Assembly (NCBI RefSeq): GCF_002236115.1
Contig: NZ_NIWT01000007.1
Coordinates: 248,001 to 312,000, forward strand
Length of the DNA stretch: 64,000 nucleotides
Direction of reading: 5' to 3'
Source: Pseudomonas jessenii
GTDB lineage: Bacteria > Pseudomonadota > Gammaproteobacteria > Pseudomonadales > Pseudomonadaceae
Shown: piece by piece, positions 25,626 through 33,546 of the stretch
How the letters are laid out: each line of letters opens with the position of its first letter
How positions within the stretch are numbered: the first letter of the stretch is position 1
Notes under the pieces: generated by a model
The model's database searches: none
The model's input: only the letters and a program-made list of their open reading frames with translations
What the model was told of the DNA's origin: nothing
Translations under genes and position numbers: made by a program

Positions 25626-26603
25626 ATGAACAAACTCCTCACCGGCATCATCGCCATGGCCAGCGTTGGCCTGTCGATGCAAGCCAACGCCCTGAACATC
25701 CTGCTGACCAACGACGATGGCTGCCGCGCGCCCGGCATCGATGCGATGTACCGGGCGCTGACCGCCGCCGGGCACAAGGTCACCCTGGTCGGCCCGTTGA
25801 ACGACAGCAGCGGCATCAGCGCCGCCAGCGTGGTCGTACCCGGCCAAGCCCTGGCGGTGACCGAACTGGCGCCAGGCAAATTTTGCGTCGGGCCGCCGCA
25901 GGACTACACCCCGCCCGCCGGCAAGACCTCCGCCATCGGCACGCCGGTGGATGCGGTCAACGTCGGCCTCGACGTGATCCTCAAGGATTCGCCGCCAGAC
26001 CTGGTGGTGTCAGGCAGCAACTTCGGCGAAAACGTCGGCCCGCTTACGCAGATGTCCGGCACCCTCAACGCCGCCGTTCGCGCGATGTTCAAGGGAATTC
26101 CGGCGGTGGCGGTGTCCACGGGTATCGACATGGACCTGATCATCCGCGACCAGCAGGCCGGCTACCGCAAGACCCTCGACGCCATGGACGACACGGCGCG
26201 CTTTGCCGTGAAGGTCATCGAACAGGCGGGCCTGGCCGGCACAGACGCCAAACAGGCCTGTGCCAGGAACAAACATCAGTGTGATTTGAACGTGCTCGGC
26301 CTGCCGGGTGTCAGCGGCCTGAACCTCAACTACCCGCCCCTCAAACCCGATGAAGTCAAAGGCGTGAGCTTTGCGCCGATCGGCAATTGGGATCGGGTCA
26401 ACTTCACCTCCCAGCGCGGCGCCGACGGCGTGGTCCACGTCAACCTGGCCGCCCCGTCGACACCGACCGAAACCCAGCAAAAGGCCGATGCCTATCAACT
26501 GTGGCAAGGCCACGCGGTGATCACCGTGATCGACGGCAACATGACCGCGCCGCAGGCGATGCAAGATCAGGCGAAGAAGATACTGCGCGGGGTCAGGCCT
26601 TAA
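25626..26603 (+). CDS. Exported SurE-like 5'-nucleotidase/phosphatase
   Basis: 325 aa from ATG 25626. The SurE fold is clear: NILLTNDDGCRAPG (metal-binding DD), GPLNDSSGIS, VVSGSNFGENVG and LNAAVRA. Unlike housekeeping SurE it starts with a signal peptide (LLTGIIAMASVGLSMQANA), so the mature enzyme should be periplasmic, and it has an insertion with a Cys pair. It lies 43 bp after a terminator behind DUF1302-DUF1329. A role in the envelope during steroid growth, such as removing phosphate or sulfate-like groups or acting on nucleotides, is possible but unknown. Confidence 0.82.
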   Translation: MNKLLTGIIAMASVGLSMQANALNILLTNDDGCRAPGIDAMYRALTAAGHKVTLVGPLNDSSGISAASVVVPGQALAVTELAPGKFCVGPPQDYTPPAGKTSAIGTPVDAVNVGLDVILKDSPPDLVVSGSNFGENVGPLTQMSGTLNAAVRAMFKGIPAVAVSTGIDMDLIIRDQQAGYRKTLDAMDDTARFAVKVIEQAGLAGTDAKQACARNKHQCDLNVLGLPGVSGLNLNYPPLKPDEVKGVSFAPIGNWDRVNFTSQRGADGVVHVNLAAPSTPTETQQKADAYQLWQGHAVITVIDGNMTAPQAMQDQAKKILRGVRP

Positions 26604-26629
26604 GCAAGCACGGAACGGTGTTAATCACA

Positions 26630-27452
26630 AAACCATTGCTCGCGATGAGGCCGACACATTCACCATCGATGTCGACTGACAGACCGCTATCGCGAGCAAG
26701 CTCGCTCCCACAGGGTTATCTGGTGTGCGCAACATCTGCGGCTATCCAAAAATCATTGTGGGAGCGAGCTTGCTCGCGATGAGGCCGGCCCAGTCCACAT
26801 CAATCTCGCCTGACTGTCCGCCATCGCGAGCAAGCTCGCTCCCACAGGGTTAGCGGGTGTGCACAACATCTGCGGCTATCCAAAAATCATTGTGGGAGCG
26901 AGCTTGCTCGCGATGAGGCCGGCCCAGTCAACTTCAAACTCGCCTGACTGTCCGCCATCGCGAGCAAGCTCGCTCCCACAGGGTTAGCGGGTGTGCACAA
27001 CATCTGCGGCTATCCAAAAACCAGTGTGGGAGCGAGCTTGCTCGCGATGAGGCCGGCCCAGTCCACATCAAACTCGTCTGACAGACCGCCATCGCGAGCA
27101 AGCTCGCTCCCACAGGGTTAGCGGGTGTGCACAACATCTGCGGCTATCCAAAAACCAGTGTGGGAGCGAGCTTGCTCGCGATGAGGCCGGCCCAGTCCAC
27201 ATCAATCTCGCCTGACAGTCCGCCATCGCGAGCAAGCTCGCTCCCACAGGGTTAGCGGGTGTGCACAACATCTGCGGTTATCCAAAAATCATTGTGGGAG
27301 CGAGCTTGCTCGCGATGAGGCCGGCCCAGTCCACATCAATCTCGCCTGACAGTCCGCCATCGCGAGCAAGCTCGCTCCCACAGGGTTAGCGGGTGTACGC
27401 AACATCTGCGGCTATCCAAAAATCATTGTGGGAGCGAGCTTGCTCACGATGG
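26630..27452. repeat. Tandem BIME array: 134-bp units with alternating REPs
   Basis: The landmark GGGTTAGCGGGTGTGCACAA recurs at 26713 (variant), 26847, 26981, 27115, 27249 and 27383 (variant), exactly 134 bp apart. Each unit holds one inverted REP pair with a conserved spacer (GAGGCCGGCCCAGTCCACAT). It fills the gap between the surE-like gene and the RAYT gene. It was evidently amplified recently, since units differ by only a few bases. Confidence 0.95.
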
Positions 27453-27470
27453 TGGCTACGCGGTTACGGA

Positions 27471-27929
27471 TCAAACCCAGATCGCATCCCACAACGGATA
27501 GTCGCCAAGCTTCTCAACCAACCCAGCCCGCAACGGGTTCGCGACAACATATCGAGCAAGCTTGACCAGGTCCTCATCCCGCCTCAACGCCCGATCGTGA
27601 TAGCCCTGCTGCCATAGACTGCCTTTACGTCCGACGGACATGTTCACGGCCCGCGTACTCAATGATTTGGTTTTTTGCATCAGCTGACTGAGTGAGCACT
27701 GCTGCAACTCGATCAACCAATGAAAATGATCGGGCATGACAACCCACGCTAAAGAGTTCGCCCAGTATTGTTCCTGTGCATATTGAAATTGCTTGACGAC
27801 CAGCCTGCCCAAACCGAAATCCTTGAAAACCGGTTCTCGATCCAGCGTGTTGCTCGTCAACAGGTAAACCCTGTTGGGCTCGGCATAGCGGCCGATGCGC
27901 AGACGAAATGAAGCAGGTAAATCAGGCAT
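27471..27929 (-). CDS. rayT: REP-associated tyrosine transposase (RAYT, HUH/Y1 type)
   Basis: 152 aa. The metal-binding HUH motif is His68-Phe-His70 (VMPDHFHWL) and the probable nucleophile is Tyr127 in ARYVVANPLRAGL; the GYHDRAL segment is typical. RAYTs are single-copy domesticated relatives of IS200/IS605 transposases that act on REP sequences. Here the gene is flanked by REPs on both sides (the 134-bp array at 26.6-27.45 kb and REPs at 28.03-28.13 kb), a complete REPtron. All key residues are present, so it may be active. Confidence 0.92.
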   Translation of the reverse strand: MPDLPASFRLRIGRYAEPNRVYLLTSNTLDREPVFKDFGLGRLVVKQFQYAQEQYWANSLAWVVMPDHFHWLIELQQCSLSQLMQKTKSLSTRAVNMSVGRKGSLWQQGYHDRALRRDEDLVKLARYVVANPLRAGLVEKLGDYPLWDAIWV

Positions 27930-28026
27930 TCCTTTGCCCTCTCCATGGTGAATTCAGGAGCAAGGCTAGACCGGTGGATGCTTGGGCGTTGGGTCAACGT
28001 TTGACCGGATGTGACCAATCGATAGC

Positions 28027-28053
28027 TATCGCGAGCAAGCTCGCTCCCACAGG
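28027..28053. repeat. Single REP upstream of rayT
   Basis: GCGAGCAAGCTCGCTCCCAC plus the spacer AGGGTTAGTCGGTGTACGCA, the same unit type as in the 134-bp array on the other side of rayT. Confidence 0.88.
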
Positions 28054-28085
28054 GTTAGTCGGTGTACGCAACATCTGCGGGTATC

Positions 28086-28129
28086 CAAAAACCATTGTGG
28101 GAGCAAGCTTGCTCCCACAATGGTTTTTG
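28086..28129. terminator. 44-bp perfect palindrome acting as bidirectional terminator
   Basis: Left arm 28086-28107 and right arm 28108-28129 are perfect reverse complements with no spacer (centre AAGCTT). Both ends carry A5/T5, so transcripts from either side would form a hairpin with a U-tail. It starts 9 bp beyond the stop of the ribBA-like gene and probably ends that minus-strand operon. It is built from two copies of the same REP half. Confidence 0.85.
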
Positions 28130-28137
28130 TGTTTGCT

Positions 28138-29253
28138 TCAGACTACAGGTTGAAACGGCACAAACTCCGTCACTTCCAGATCAAACCCGGACACGGCGGT
28201 GTACGGCACCGGCGAACTCATCAGGCGCATTTTGCGCACGTTCTGGTCGCGCAGGATCTGCGCGCCAATGCCCAAAGTCCGTTGCGGAAACTGTGGCGCC
28301 CGGTGCTTGCCGCCGCTGCGCTGACGCAGTTGCTCAAGCACGCCCTCGGCGGATTCCTTTTGCGCCAGCAGCACCAGCACACCGCTACCGGCCGCCGCGA
28401 TACTGGCCAGCGAACGCTCCAGCGTCCACTGTTGCGGCCCGCCTTCGCTTTCACACCCCAGCACGTCACGCAACGTCTCGATGCTTTGCACCCGCACCAA
28501 CACCGGTTGCGTGCTGTCGATCCGGCCCTTGACCAGCGCCAGGTGCAGCGAGCCCTGGTAGGTGTCCTGATAGGTGGTCACCTGGAACTCACCGTGGCGG
28601 GTATGCAACGGATATTCGCCGCCGCGCTCGATTGTGCCTTCATGCAGGATGCGGTAGTGAATCAGGTCGGCAATGGTGCCGATCCGCAAGCCATGACGTT
28701 GGGCGAACTCATGCAATTCGGCACCACGGGCCAGTTCGCCGTCCTCATTGAGTATGCCCACCAGGGTTGCCGCCGGTTGCAGCCCCGCCAGACGTGTCAG
28801 GTCGCAAGCGGCCTCGACATGTCCGGCCCGCTGCATCACGCCACCGGGCAAGGCTTGCACCGGGAAGATATGCCCCGGTTGCACCAGGTCCGTTGGAACG
28901 CTGGCCGGGTCGACCGCCACCTGGATCGACCGCGCACGGTCCGCCGCCGAGATACCCGTGGACACCCCGGTGGCGGCTTCGATCGAGCGGGTAAAACCCA
29001 CGCCATGTTGCGCCCGGGAGTTGGGCACCATCAGGTCCAGGCCCAGCGCGCGACAGCGCTGCTCGGTCAGGGCCAGGCAAATCAGCCCGCGTGCCTGCAC
29101 CGCCATGAAGGTGACGGCTTCGGCCCCGGCCTGTTCGGCGGCCATCAGCAACGAGCCTTCGCCGTTGTGTTCGTCGTCGGTGATCACCACCATCCGACCG
29201 GCGCCGATGGCCTCGATCAGTTGCGGTACCGTATTGAAAGCCAGGCCGTTCAT
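28138..29253 (-). CDS. RibBA-like protein with diverged active sites (RibBX type)
   Basis: 371 aa, an N-terminal DHBP-synthase (RibB) domain and a C-terminal GTP cyclohydrolase II-like domain. The RibB part keeps STGISAADRA and RAGHVEAACDL, but the acidic loop normally like DDEDRENEGDL reads DDEHNGEGSL, one residue shorter and without the Arg-Glu pair. The GCH II part lacks the zinc cysteines (the expected HSECLTGD region reads VQSIETLRDV). It is therefore probably not a normal riboflavin enzyme. It starts with ATGA overlap with the esterase gene and is the last gene of an operon headed by operator 31061-31078. A role in flavin supply or a new lyase reaction is possible. Confidence 0.75.
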   Translation of the reverse strand: MNGLAFNTVPQLIEAIGAGRMVVITDDEHNGEGSLLMAAEQAGAEAVTFMAVQARGLICLALTEQRCRALGLDLMVPNSRAQHGVGFTRSIEAATGVSTGISAADRARSIQVAVDPASVPTDLVQPGHIFPVQALPGGVMQRAGHVEAACDLTRLAGLQPAATLVGILNEDGELARGAELHEFAQRHGLRIGTIADLIHYRILHEGTIERGGEYPLHTRHGEFQVTTYQDTYQGSLHLALVKGRIDSTQPVLVRVQSIETLRDVLGCESEGGPQQWTLERSLASIAAAGSGVLVLLAQKESAEGVLEQLRQRSGGKHRAPQFPQRTLGIGAQILRDQNVRKMRLMSSPVPYTAVSGFDLEVTEFVPFQPVV

Positions 29254-30176
29254 TTGAGCGCCCCGCGCAGGTCGGCTGCCGCATCAGACAAGGCATGTGC
29301 CGCCCCTTCGACAAATGGCGCCATGCTGATAAAGCCGTGGATCATGCCGTCACAACGCTGTACGCGCACAGGCACGCCGGCCTCGCGCAGACATTCGGCC
29401 ATTGCCTCGCCCTCATCGCGCAACGGGTCGAATTCGGCAGTCATCAGGGTCGTTGGCGGCAATCCCGCCAGGCTCTCGGCACGCAACGGCGAGGCCAATG
29501 GATCATCCGCCTGCCCGACGTCTTGCAGATACTGCTGCCAGAACCAGCGCATCATTGCGGCGGAAAGCAGATAGCTCTCGGCAAAGTCTTCGAAGGACTG
29601 ACTGTCGCAGCCTGCGTCAGTGACCGGGTAAAACAGGCACTGATAGCTGATCTTCGGCCCTTGGCGTCGTGCCGCCAACTGACTGACCGCCAGCGCCAGA
29701 TTGCCCCCGGCGCTGTCTCCGGCCACAGCCAGCCGGCTGCCATCGACGCGCAGTTCAGCCGCGTGCTCGACCAGCCAGCAGGTGGCCGCATAACAATCGA
29801 GAGGCGCAGCGGGGAACTTGCTTTCCGGCGCCAGTCGGTAGGCGACCGACACCACCACCGCTTCGGTCTGGCGGGCCAGCGAGCGACAGAGATTGTCGTG
29901 GGTCTCGAGATTGCCCATGACAAACCCGCCACCATGGAAAAACACCAGCAACGGCAGGTCGGGTTCTTCCGATGGCCGGTACAGCCGTGCGTCCAGTTCA
30001 CCGTCCGCGCCGGCCACCCGCAAGTCGCGCACTTCGCTCATCGGATCGCCGGGGATGGCCGGCAGCAGGTTGTCGGAGAACTGCCGGTACTGAGCGGCAT
30101 CGACCTGGCTGAAATCGGGCTCGGGGATGTCGCGAAATTGCTGGAGCACCCCAGCGATCTGCTTATCGAGCGGCAT
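29250..30176 (-). CDS. Alpha/beta hydrolase, HSL-type esterase
   Basis: 308 aa from ATG 30176 (GAGG about 9 nt upstream; ATG 30182 is also in frame). Hormone-sensitive-lipase family: oxyanion motif FFHGGGFVMG, nucleophile Ser in GDSAGGNLA, acid Asp in FDPLRDEG and base His in GMIHGF. Cytoplasmic, no signal peptide. It overlaps the SDR upstream and the ribBA-like gene downstream. It may hydrolyse steroid esters such as acylated hydroxyls or lactones. The operon is controlled by the symmetric operator 31061-31078. Confidence 0.83.
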   Translation of the reverse strand: MPLDKQIAGVLQQFRDIPEPDFSQVDAAQYRQFSDNLLPAIPGDPMSEVRDLRVAGADGELDARLYRPSEEPDLPLLVFFHGGGFVMGNLETHDNLCRSLARQTEAVVVSVAYRLAPESKFPAAPLDCYAATCWLVEHAAELRVDGSRLAVAGDSAGGNLALAVSQLAARRQGPKISYQCLFYPVTDAGCDSQSFEDFAESYLLSAAMMRWFWQQYLQDVGQADDPLASPLRAESLAGLPPTTLMTAEFDPLRDEGEAMAECLREAGVPVRVQRCDGMIHGFISMAPFVEGAAHALSDAAADLRGALK

Positions 30177-31002
30177 GGGCATCGTCCTCTACGTCGGCCA
30201 TTTGAAACTGCGGATTGGTCTCGCCCAGGATGCTTTGTACCCGGCGCTCAAGGGCCGGCTTGAAACCCTTGTGGGGCAGGATCCAGAAGCGTTTTTGCGC
30301 GATGGCGGCGAACACTTGCGCGGCCAGTTCCGCCGGGGTCATGCCCTGGCGAATGGTGCTGTCGAGCAGTTGGCTGAAGTCGGATCCGGCGATGTCCACC
30401 ACCTGGTTCGACGCCATGATTTCACTGGCCACCGGCCCCGGGCACAGCACCGAAACCGATACCGGTGCACCGATCATGGCGAGTTCGTAATGCAGGGTTT
30501 CCGAGAGCGCGACCACCGCCTGCTTGGTCACGTTGTACGGCGCCATCAGCGGACTGCTGACCAGCCCGGCAAGGGACGCGGTGTTGATCACATGGGCTGC
30601 CCGGCCCTGACTGAGCAGCAACGGCACAAAGCTGCGAATGCCGTTGATAACGCCGTTGAGGTTGACGTCCAGCATGCGCTGCCATTGCGTCTCGGTGATT
30701 TCCCAGCTGAAGCCGGTTTGCATCACCCCGGCATTGTTAAACAGCAGGTCGACCCCGCCGAAGTGCTCGACAGCCCGGTCACGCAAGCCCTCGACCTGTT
30801 TCACATCACTGACATCGGTGACGCAGGCAATCGCTTGCACACCGCCGGCCTTCATTTCGTCGCACAGGGCTTGCAAGCCCGCTGCATCCCAATCCGCCAG
30901 CACCAGGCGCATGCCCAGTGTCGCCGCGTGTTCGGCCAGGCCACGGCCAATACCACTCGCGGCCCCGGTAATCACCGCTACCGGCCCTTGTTCATTACTC
31001 AT
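30163..31002 (-). CDS. Short-chain dehydrogenase/reductase
   Basis: 279 aa from ATG 31002 (AGGAG 7 nt upstream). The open frame continues to 31062, but that would place the start codon inside the operator. SDR motifs: TGAASGIG, NNAGV, the catalytic Ser in NTASLAG and YNVTK. The C-terminal stretch FWILPHKGFKPALERRVQSI is longer than in the other SDRs of the window. First gene of the minus-strand operon SDR-esterase-ribBA-like, divergent from kshA. Substrate unknown; a hydroxysteroid is likely. Confidence 0.82.
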   Translation of the reverse strand: MSNEQGPVAVITGAASGIGRGLAEHAATLGMRLVLADWDAAGLQALCDEMKAGGVQAIACVTDVSDVKQVEGLRDRAVEHFGGVDLLFNNAGVMQTGFSWEITETQWQRMLDVNLNGVINGIRSFVPLLLSQGRAAHVINTASLAGLVSSPLMAPYNVTKQAVVALSETLHYELAMIGAPVSVSVLCPGPVASEIMASNQVVDIAGSDFSQLLDSTIRQGMTPAELAAQVFAAIAQKRFWILPHKGFKPALERRVQSILGETNPQFQMADVEDDAHAAR

Positions 31003-31060
31003 CGCCAACTCCTGCCATGGGTCCAATGGCGCCAGTAGAGCGGGCCTACTTAAAGCAGCC

Positions 31061-31078
31061 ATCGTCCATTCAGACGAT
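31061..31078. promoter_or_regulatory. Symmetric steroid-regulon operator between SDR operon and kshA
   Basis: ATCGTCC-ATTC-AGACGAT: both arms end in the promoter-proximal form (ATCGTC/GACGAT), unlike the asymmetric one-way sites. On plus, CAGAAT (31099-31104) lies 20 nt downstream; on minus, TCTACT (31039-31034) lies 21 nt downstream. One site probably drives both directions. Confidence 0.75.
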
Positions 31079-31148
31079 GCCCGCTTTTACAGGGGCGGCA
31101 GAATCCGTTACATGCGCCAACCCCGTGATCCCTTGGGAGAATAATAAG

Positions 31149-32192
31149 ATGAGTACCCTGCACCGCATCGAAGCCAAACTGCTGGAAGACCGCTACGCCC
31201 GCGGCTGGCATTGCCTGGGCCTGGCCGCGCAATACCGCGACGGCAAGGCCCATCGCCTGGAGGTGTTCGGCACCCGTCTGGTGGCGTTCCAGGGTGAAGA
31301 CGGCGAGCTGCATATTCTTGATGGCTACTGCCCGCACATGGGCGCCGACCTGAGCACCGGTTGCGTTGAAGGCAACTCGATCCGCTGCCCGTTCCACGCC
31401 TGGCGTTGGGGTGCCGATGGCGTGTGCGATGACATCCCCTACGCCAAGCGCATCCCGCCACGGGCCAAAATCAAAAGCTGGCCGATCATGGAAGAGAACC
31501 AGTTGCTGTTCGTCTGGAATGACCCCGAAGGCAACCCCCCGCTGCCGGAACAACGCATTCCGCGCATCGACGCCTGCTACAGCGACGAATGGGCGGCGTG
31601 GGAAGTCGCTGAGCTGCAGATTGACACCAACTGCCGCGAACTGATCGACAACATCGCCGATATGGCGCACTTCGGTACCGTCCATGGCGCGCCGGTCGAC
31701 GAGTTCATCAATATTTTCCAGGGCCACCTGGCCACCCAGATCATGCGCGCCCGCAGCGAGCGCCTGTCCGGCGACAGCGTGCTGACCACCGAGGCCACCT
31801 ATTTCGGCCCGGCCTATCAGATCACCGAGATGAACGGTGCCATGAACGGCCAGCCGATCCACTCGATCCTGCTCAACTGCCATGTGCCGGTCGACCTCGA
31901 CAGTTTCACCCTGCGCTACGGCGTGCTGGTGAAGAAGATCCCGGGCTTGAGCGAAGAGCAGAACCAGGCGATGGCCAAGGCCTACGTGGCGCAGGCGCAG
32001 GCAGCCTTCTACGAAGACGTGGCCATCTGGCACAGCAAGACCCGCGTCGATAACCCGCTGTTGTGTGACGGCGACGGTCCGGTCTATCAGTTGCGCCGTT
32101 GGTACGAGCAGTTCTACACCGACGTCGAGGCGCTGTCGGCGGACGTTGCCGAACACAAGAAGTTTGTCGTGCGCGCCAGCGAACGGGTCTGA
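31149..32192 (+). CDS. kshA: 3-ketosteroid 9alpha-hydroxylase, Rieske oxygenase component
   Basis: 347 aa from ATG 31149 (GGGAG about 9 nt upstream). Rieske 2Fe-2S ligands: Cys61, His63, Cys80 and His83 (C-P-H ... C-P-F-H). The mononuclear iron site has Asp171, His174 and His179 in NIADMAHFGTVHG, with Asn168 as the relay residue. This arrangement and length fit KshA. With the reductase at 15.6 kb it hydroxylates C9 of 1,4-dien-3-one steroids, which collapses ring B and aromatises ring A. It is divergent from the SDR operon across the symmetric operator, and the regulator gene follows. Confidence 0.92.
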   Translation: MSTLHRIEAKLLEDRYARGWHCLGLAAQYRDGKAHRLEVFGTRLVAFQGEDGELHILDGYCPHMGADLSTGCVEGNSIRCPFHAWRWGADGVCDDIPYAKRIPPRAKIKSWPIMEENQLLFVWNDPEGNPPLPEQRIPRIDACYSDEWAAWEVAELQIDTNCRELIDNIADMAHFGTVHGAPVDEFINIFQGHLATQIMRARSERLSGDSVLTTEATYFGPAYQITEMNGAMNGQPIHSILLNCHVPVDLDSFTLRYGVLVKKIPGLSEEQNQAMAKAYVAQAQAAFYEDVAIWHSKTRVDNPLLCDGDGPVYQLRRWYEQFYTDVEALSADVAEHKKFVVRASERV

Positions 32193-32258
32193 CGCCAGCG
32201 GTTTTTCGCCCGTCATGGGCCTGTTCGGCAGCCGCCGGTCAGGCCCTGAGCCCGAGCG

Positions 32259-32288
32259 TTGCAAGGAGTCGATACCGGCGCTTATTCT
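32259..32288 (+). promoter_or_regulatory. Sigma70-like promoter of the LuxR-type regulator gene
   Basis: TTGCAA (32259-32264), an 18-nt spacer and TATTCT (32283-32288). There is no steroid operator here, unlike at most steroid genes, so the regulator is probably not strongly autoregulated through this motif. Confidence 0.5.
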
Positions 32289-32328
32289 CGGCCACCGCCA
32301 ACGCTAATAATAAAAACGGTTTTTCCCT

Positions 32329-33459
32329 ATGCAGCAGAGCCTCAGCCTCGATACGTTCAGTGATTTGATCGGCAACCTCTATCAGGGTCCGCTGGAAACC
32401 ATTCCCTGGGCTACTTTTCTCAATCAGCTCAATGTGCATCTGAACAGCAAGTACGTGACCTTCATCCTGCGTCCGCCCAGCGCCCACGTGGACGGCTTGA
32501 TGGTCAACACCACCGGCACCTCGACCGAGGCGACCGCGTCGTACAACAAACACTTTTTCAGCCTAGATCCGTTTGTCGACCTGCCCAACCGCCAGGTGGT
32601 GACCCTCGCCGAGTTCGTCTCCAACGACGACTGGCAGAATTCCGAGTTCTACAAGAACTTCCTTGAACCGGTGGACGTGTTCCACATCCTCGGTGCCGAC
32701 ATCAACACCGTCGACGGCGCCCAGTGCCGCATTCGCATCAGCCGCGGACGTGACGACAAGCCGTTCGGCAATGAAGAAAAGGCCATGCTCACGCATTTCA
32801 TTGCGCACCTGGAACGTTCGATCAAGATCCACATGCAGCTCAACCGCATCGAAGCCGAACGCAATCTGTACGCCGGCGCGGTGAACCAGATGGCGGTCGG
32901 CACGATCATCCTCGATGAGGCCGGCAAGGTACTGCAGACCAACCAGGTCGCCGACCGGCTGATCCAGGAAAAGGACGGCATCAAACTGGTCAACGATGGG
33001 CTGCAGGTCGGTACGGCCCGGGACACCCAGGAGTTCCGTCGCCTGGTCAAGCAATCGCTGCTGTCGCAAAAAAGCAGCAACCCGTCGGTGGTCGAAGCCC
33101 TGCGCGTGCAGCGGCCGTCCGGCAAAGCGGACCTGGGGATCATCGTGCGCTCGGTGCCATTGACCGACTGGAGCGAAGGCAAGCAGTGCCCGACCGTGGT
33201 GATTTTCATCAGCGACCCGGAGCAACAATCCACCGCACCGCAGGAAATCGTTCGCGCGCTGTTCGACTTCACCCCGGCGGAAACCCAGCTGGCGATGTTG
33301 CTGGCCAACGGCTTGACCCTCGACGAAGCCTCGGAGGAGCTGGGCATCAGCCGCAACACCTCGCGGGCACACCTGCGCTCGACCTTCTCCAAGACCGGCG
33401 TGACCCGCCAGACCATGCTGGTGCGCCTGATCCTGCGCAGCGTGGCGACCCTCGGCTAG
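32329..33459 (+). CDS. LuxR-family transcriptional regulator, TeiR/TesR-like
   Basis: 376 aa. The C-terminal LuxR/GerE helix-turn-helix spans about 314-376 (FTPAETQLAMLLANGLTLDEASEELGISRNTSRAHLRSTFSKTGV). The N-terminal 300 residues lack an acyl-homoserine-lactone signature and look like a PAS/GAF-type sensor region. TeiR of Comamonas testosteroni, a positive regulator of steroid degradation, has this size and architecture. The gene sits in the middle of the island just after kshA. It is the best candidate to bind the YTAGTCC-N4-GGACGAT sites. The ligand is presumably a steroid or intermediate; this is inference. Confidence 0.85.
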   Translation: MQQSLSLDTFSDLIGNLYQGPLETIPWATFLNQLNVHLNSKYVTFILRPPSAHVDGLMVNTTGTSTEATASYNKHFFSLDPFVDLPNRQVVTLAEFVSNDDWQNSEFYKNFLEPVDVFHILGADINTVDGAQCRIRISRGRDDKPFGNEEKAMLTHFIAHLERSIKIHMQLNRIEAERNLYAGAVNQMAVGTIILDEAGKVLQTNQVADRLIQEKDGIKLVNDGLQVGTARDTQEFRRLVKQSLLSQKSSNPSVVEALRVQRPSGKADLGIIVRSVPLTDWSEGKQCPTVVIFISDPEQQSTAPQEIVRALFDFTPAETQLAMLLANGLTLDEASEELGISRNTSRAHLRSTFSKTGVTRQTMLVRLILRSVATLG

Positions 33460-33473
33460 CCCTCATTGCCGCC

Positions 33474-33491
33474 CTCGTCCGCTCGGACGAT
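33474..33491 (+). promoter_or_regulatory. Steroid-regulon operator upstream of the Nudix gene
   Basis: CTCGTCC-GCTC-GGACGAT. CACAGT (33513-33518) follows exactly 21 nt downstream; the gene starts at 33547. Confidence 0.72.
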
Positions 33492-33546
33492 GGCGGCTCC
33501 CGTTGCACAGCGCACAGTGTCTTTATCCCAAACAGGGGACTGCCCC

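Noticed and set aside
26713..27383. 134-bp repeat considered as a CRISPR array
   Set aside because: The repeated unit is 134 bp with an inverted REP pair inside and no unique 30-40 bp spacers; no cas genes nearby.
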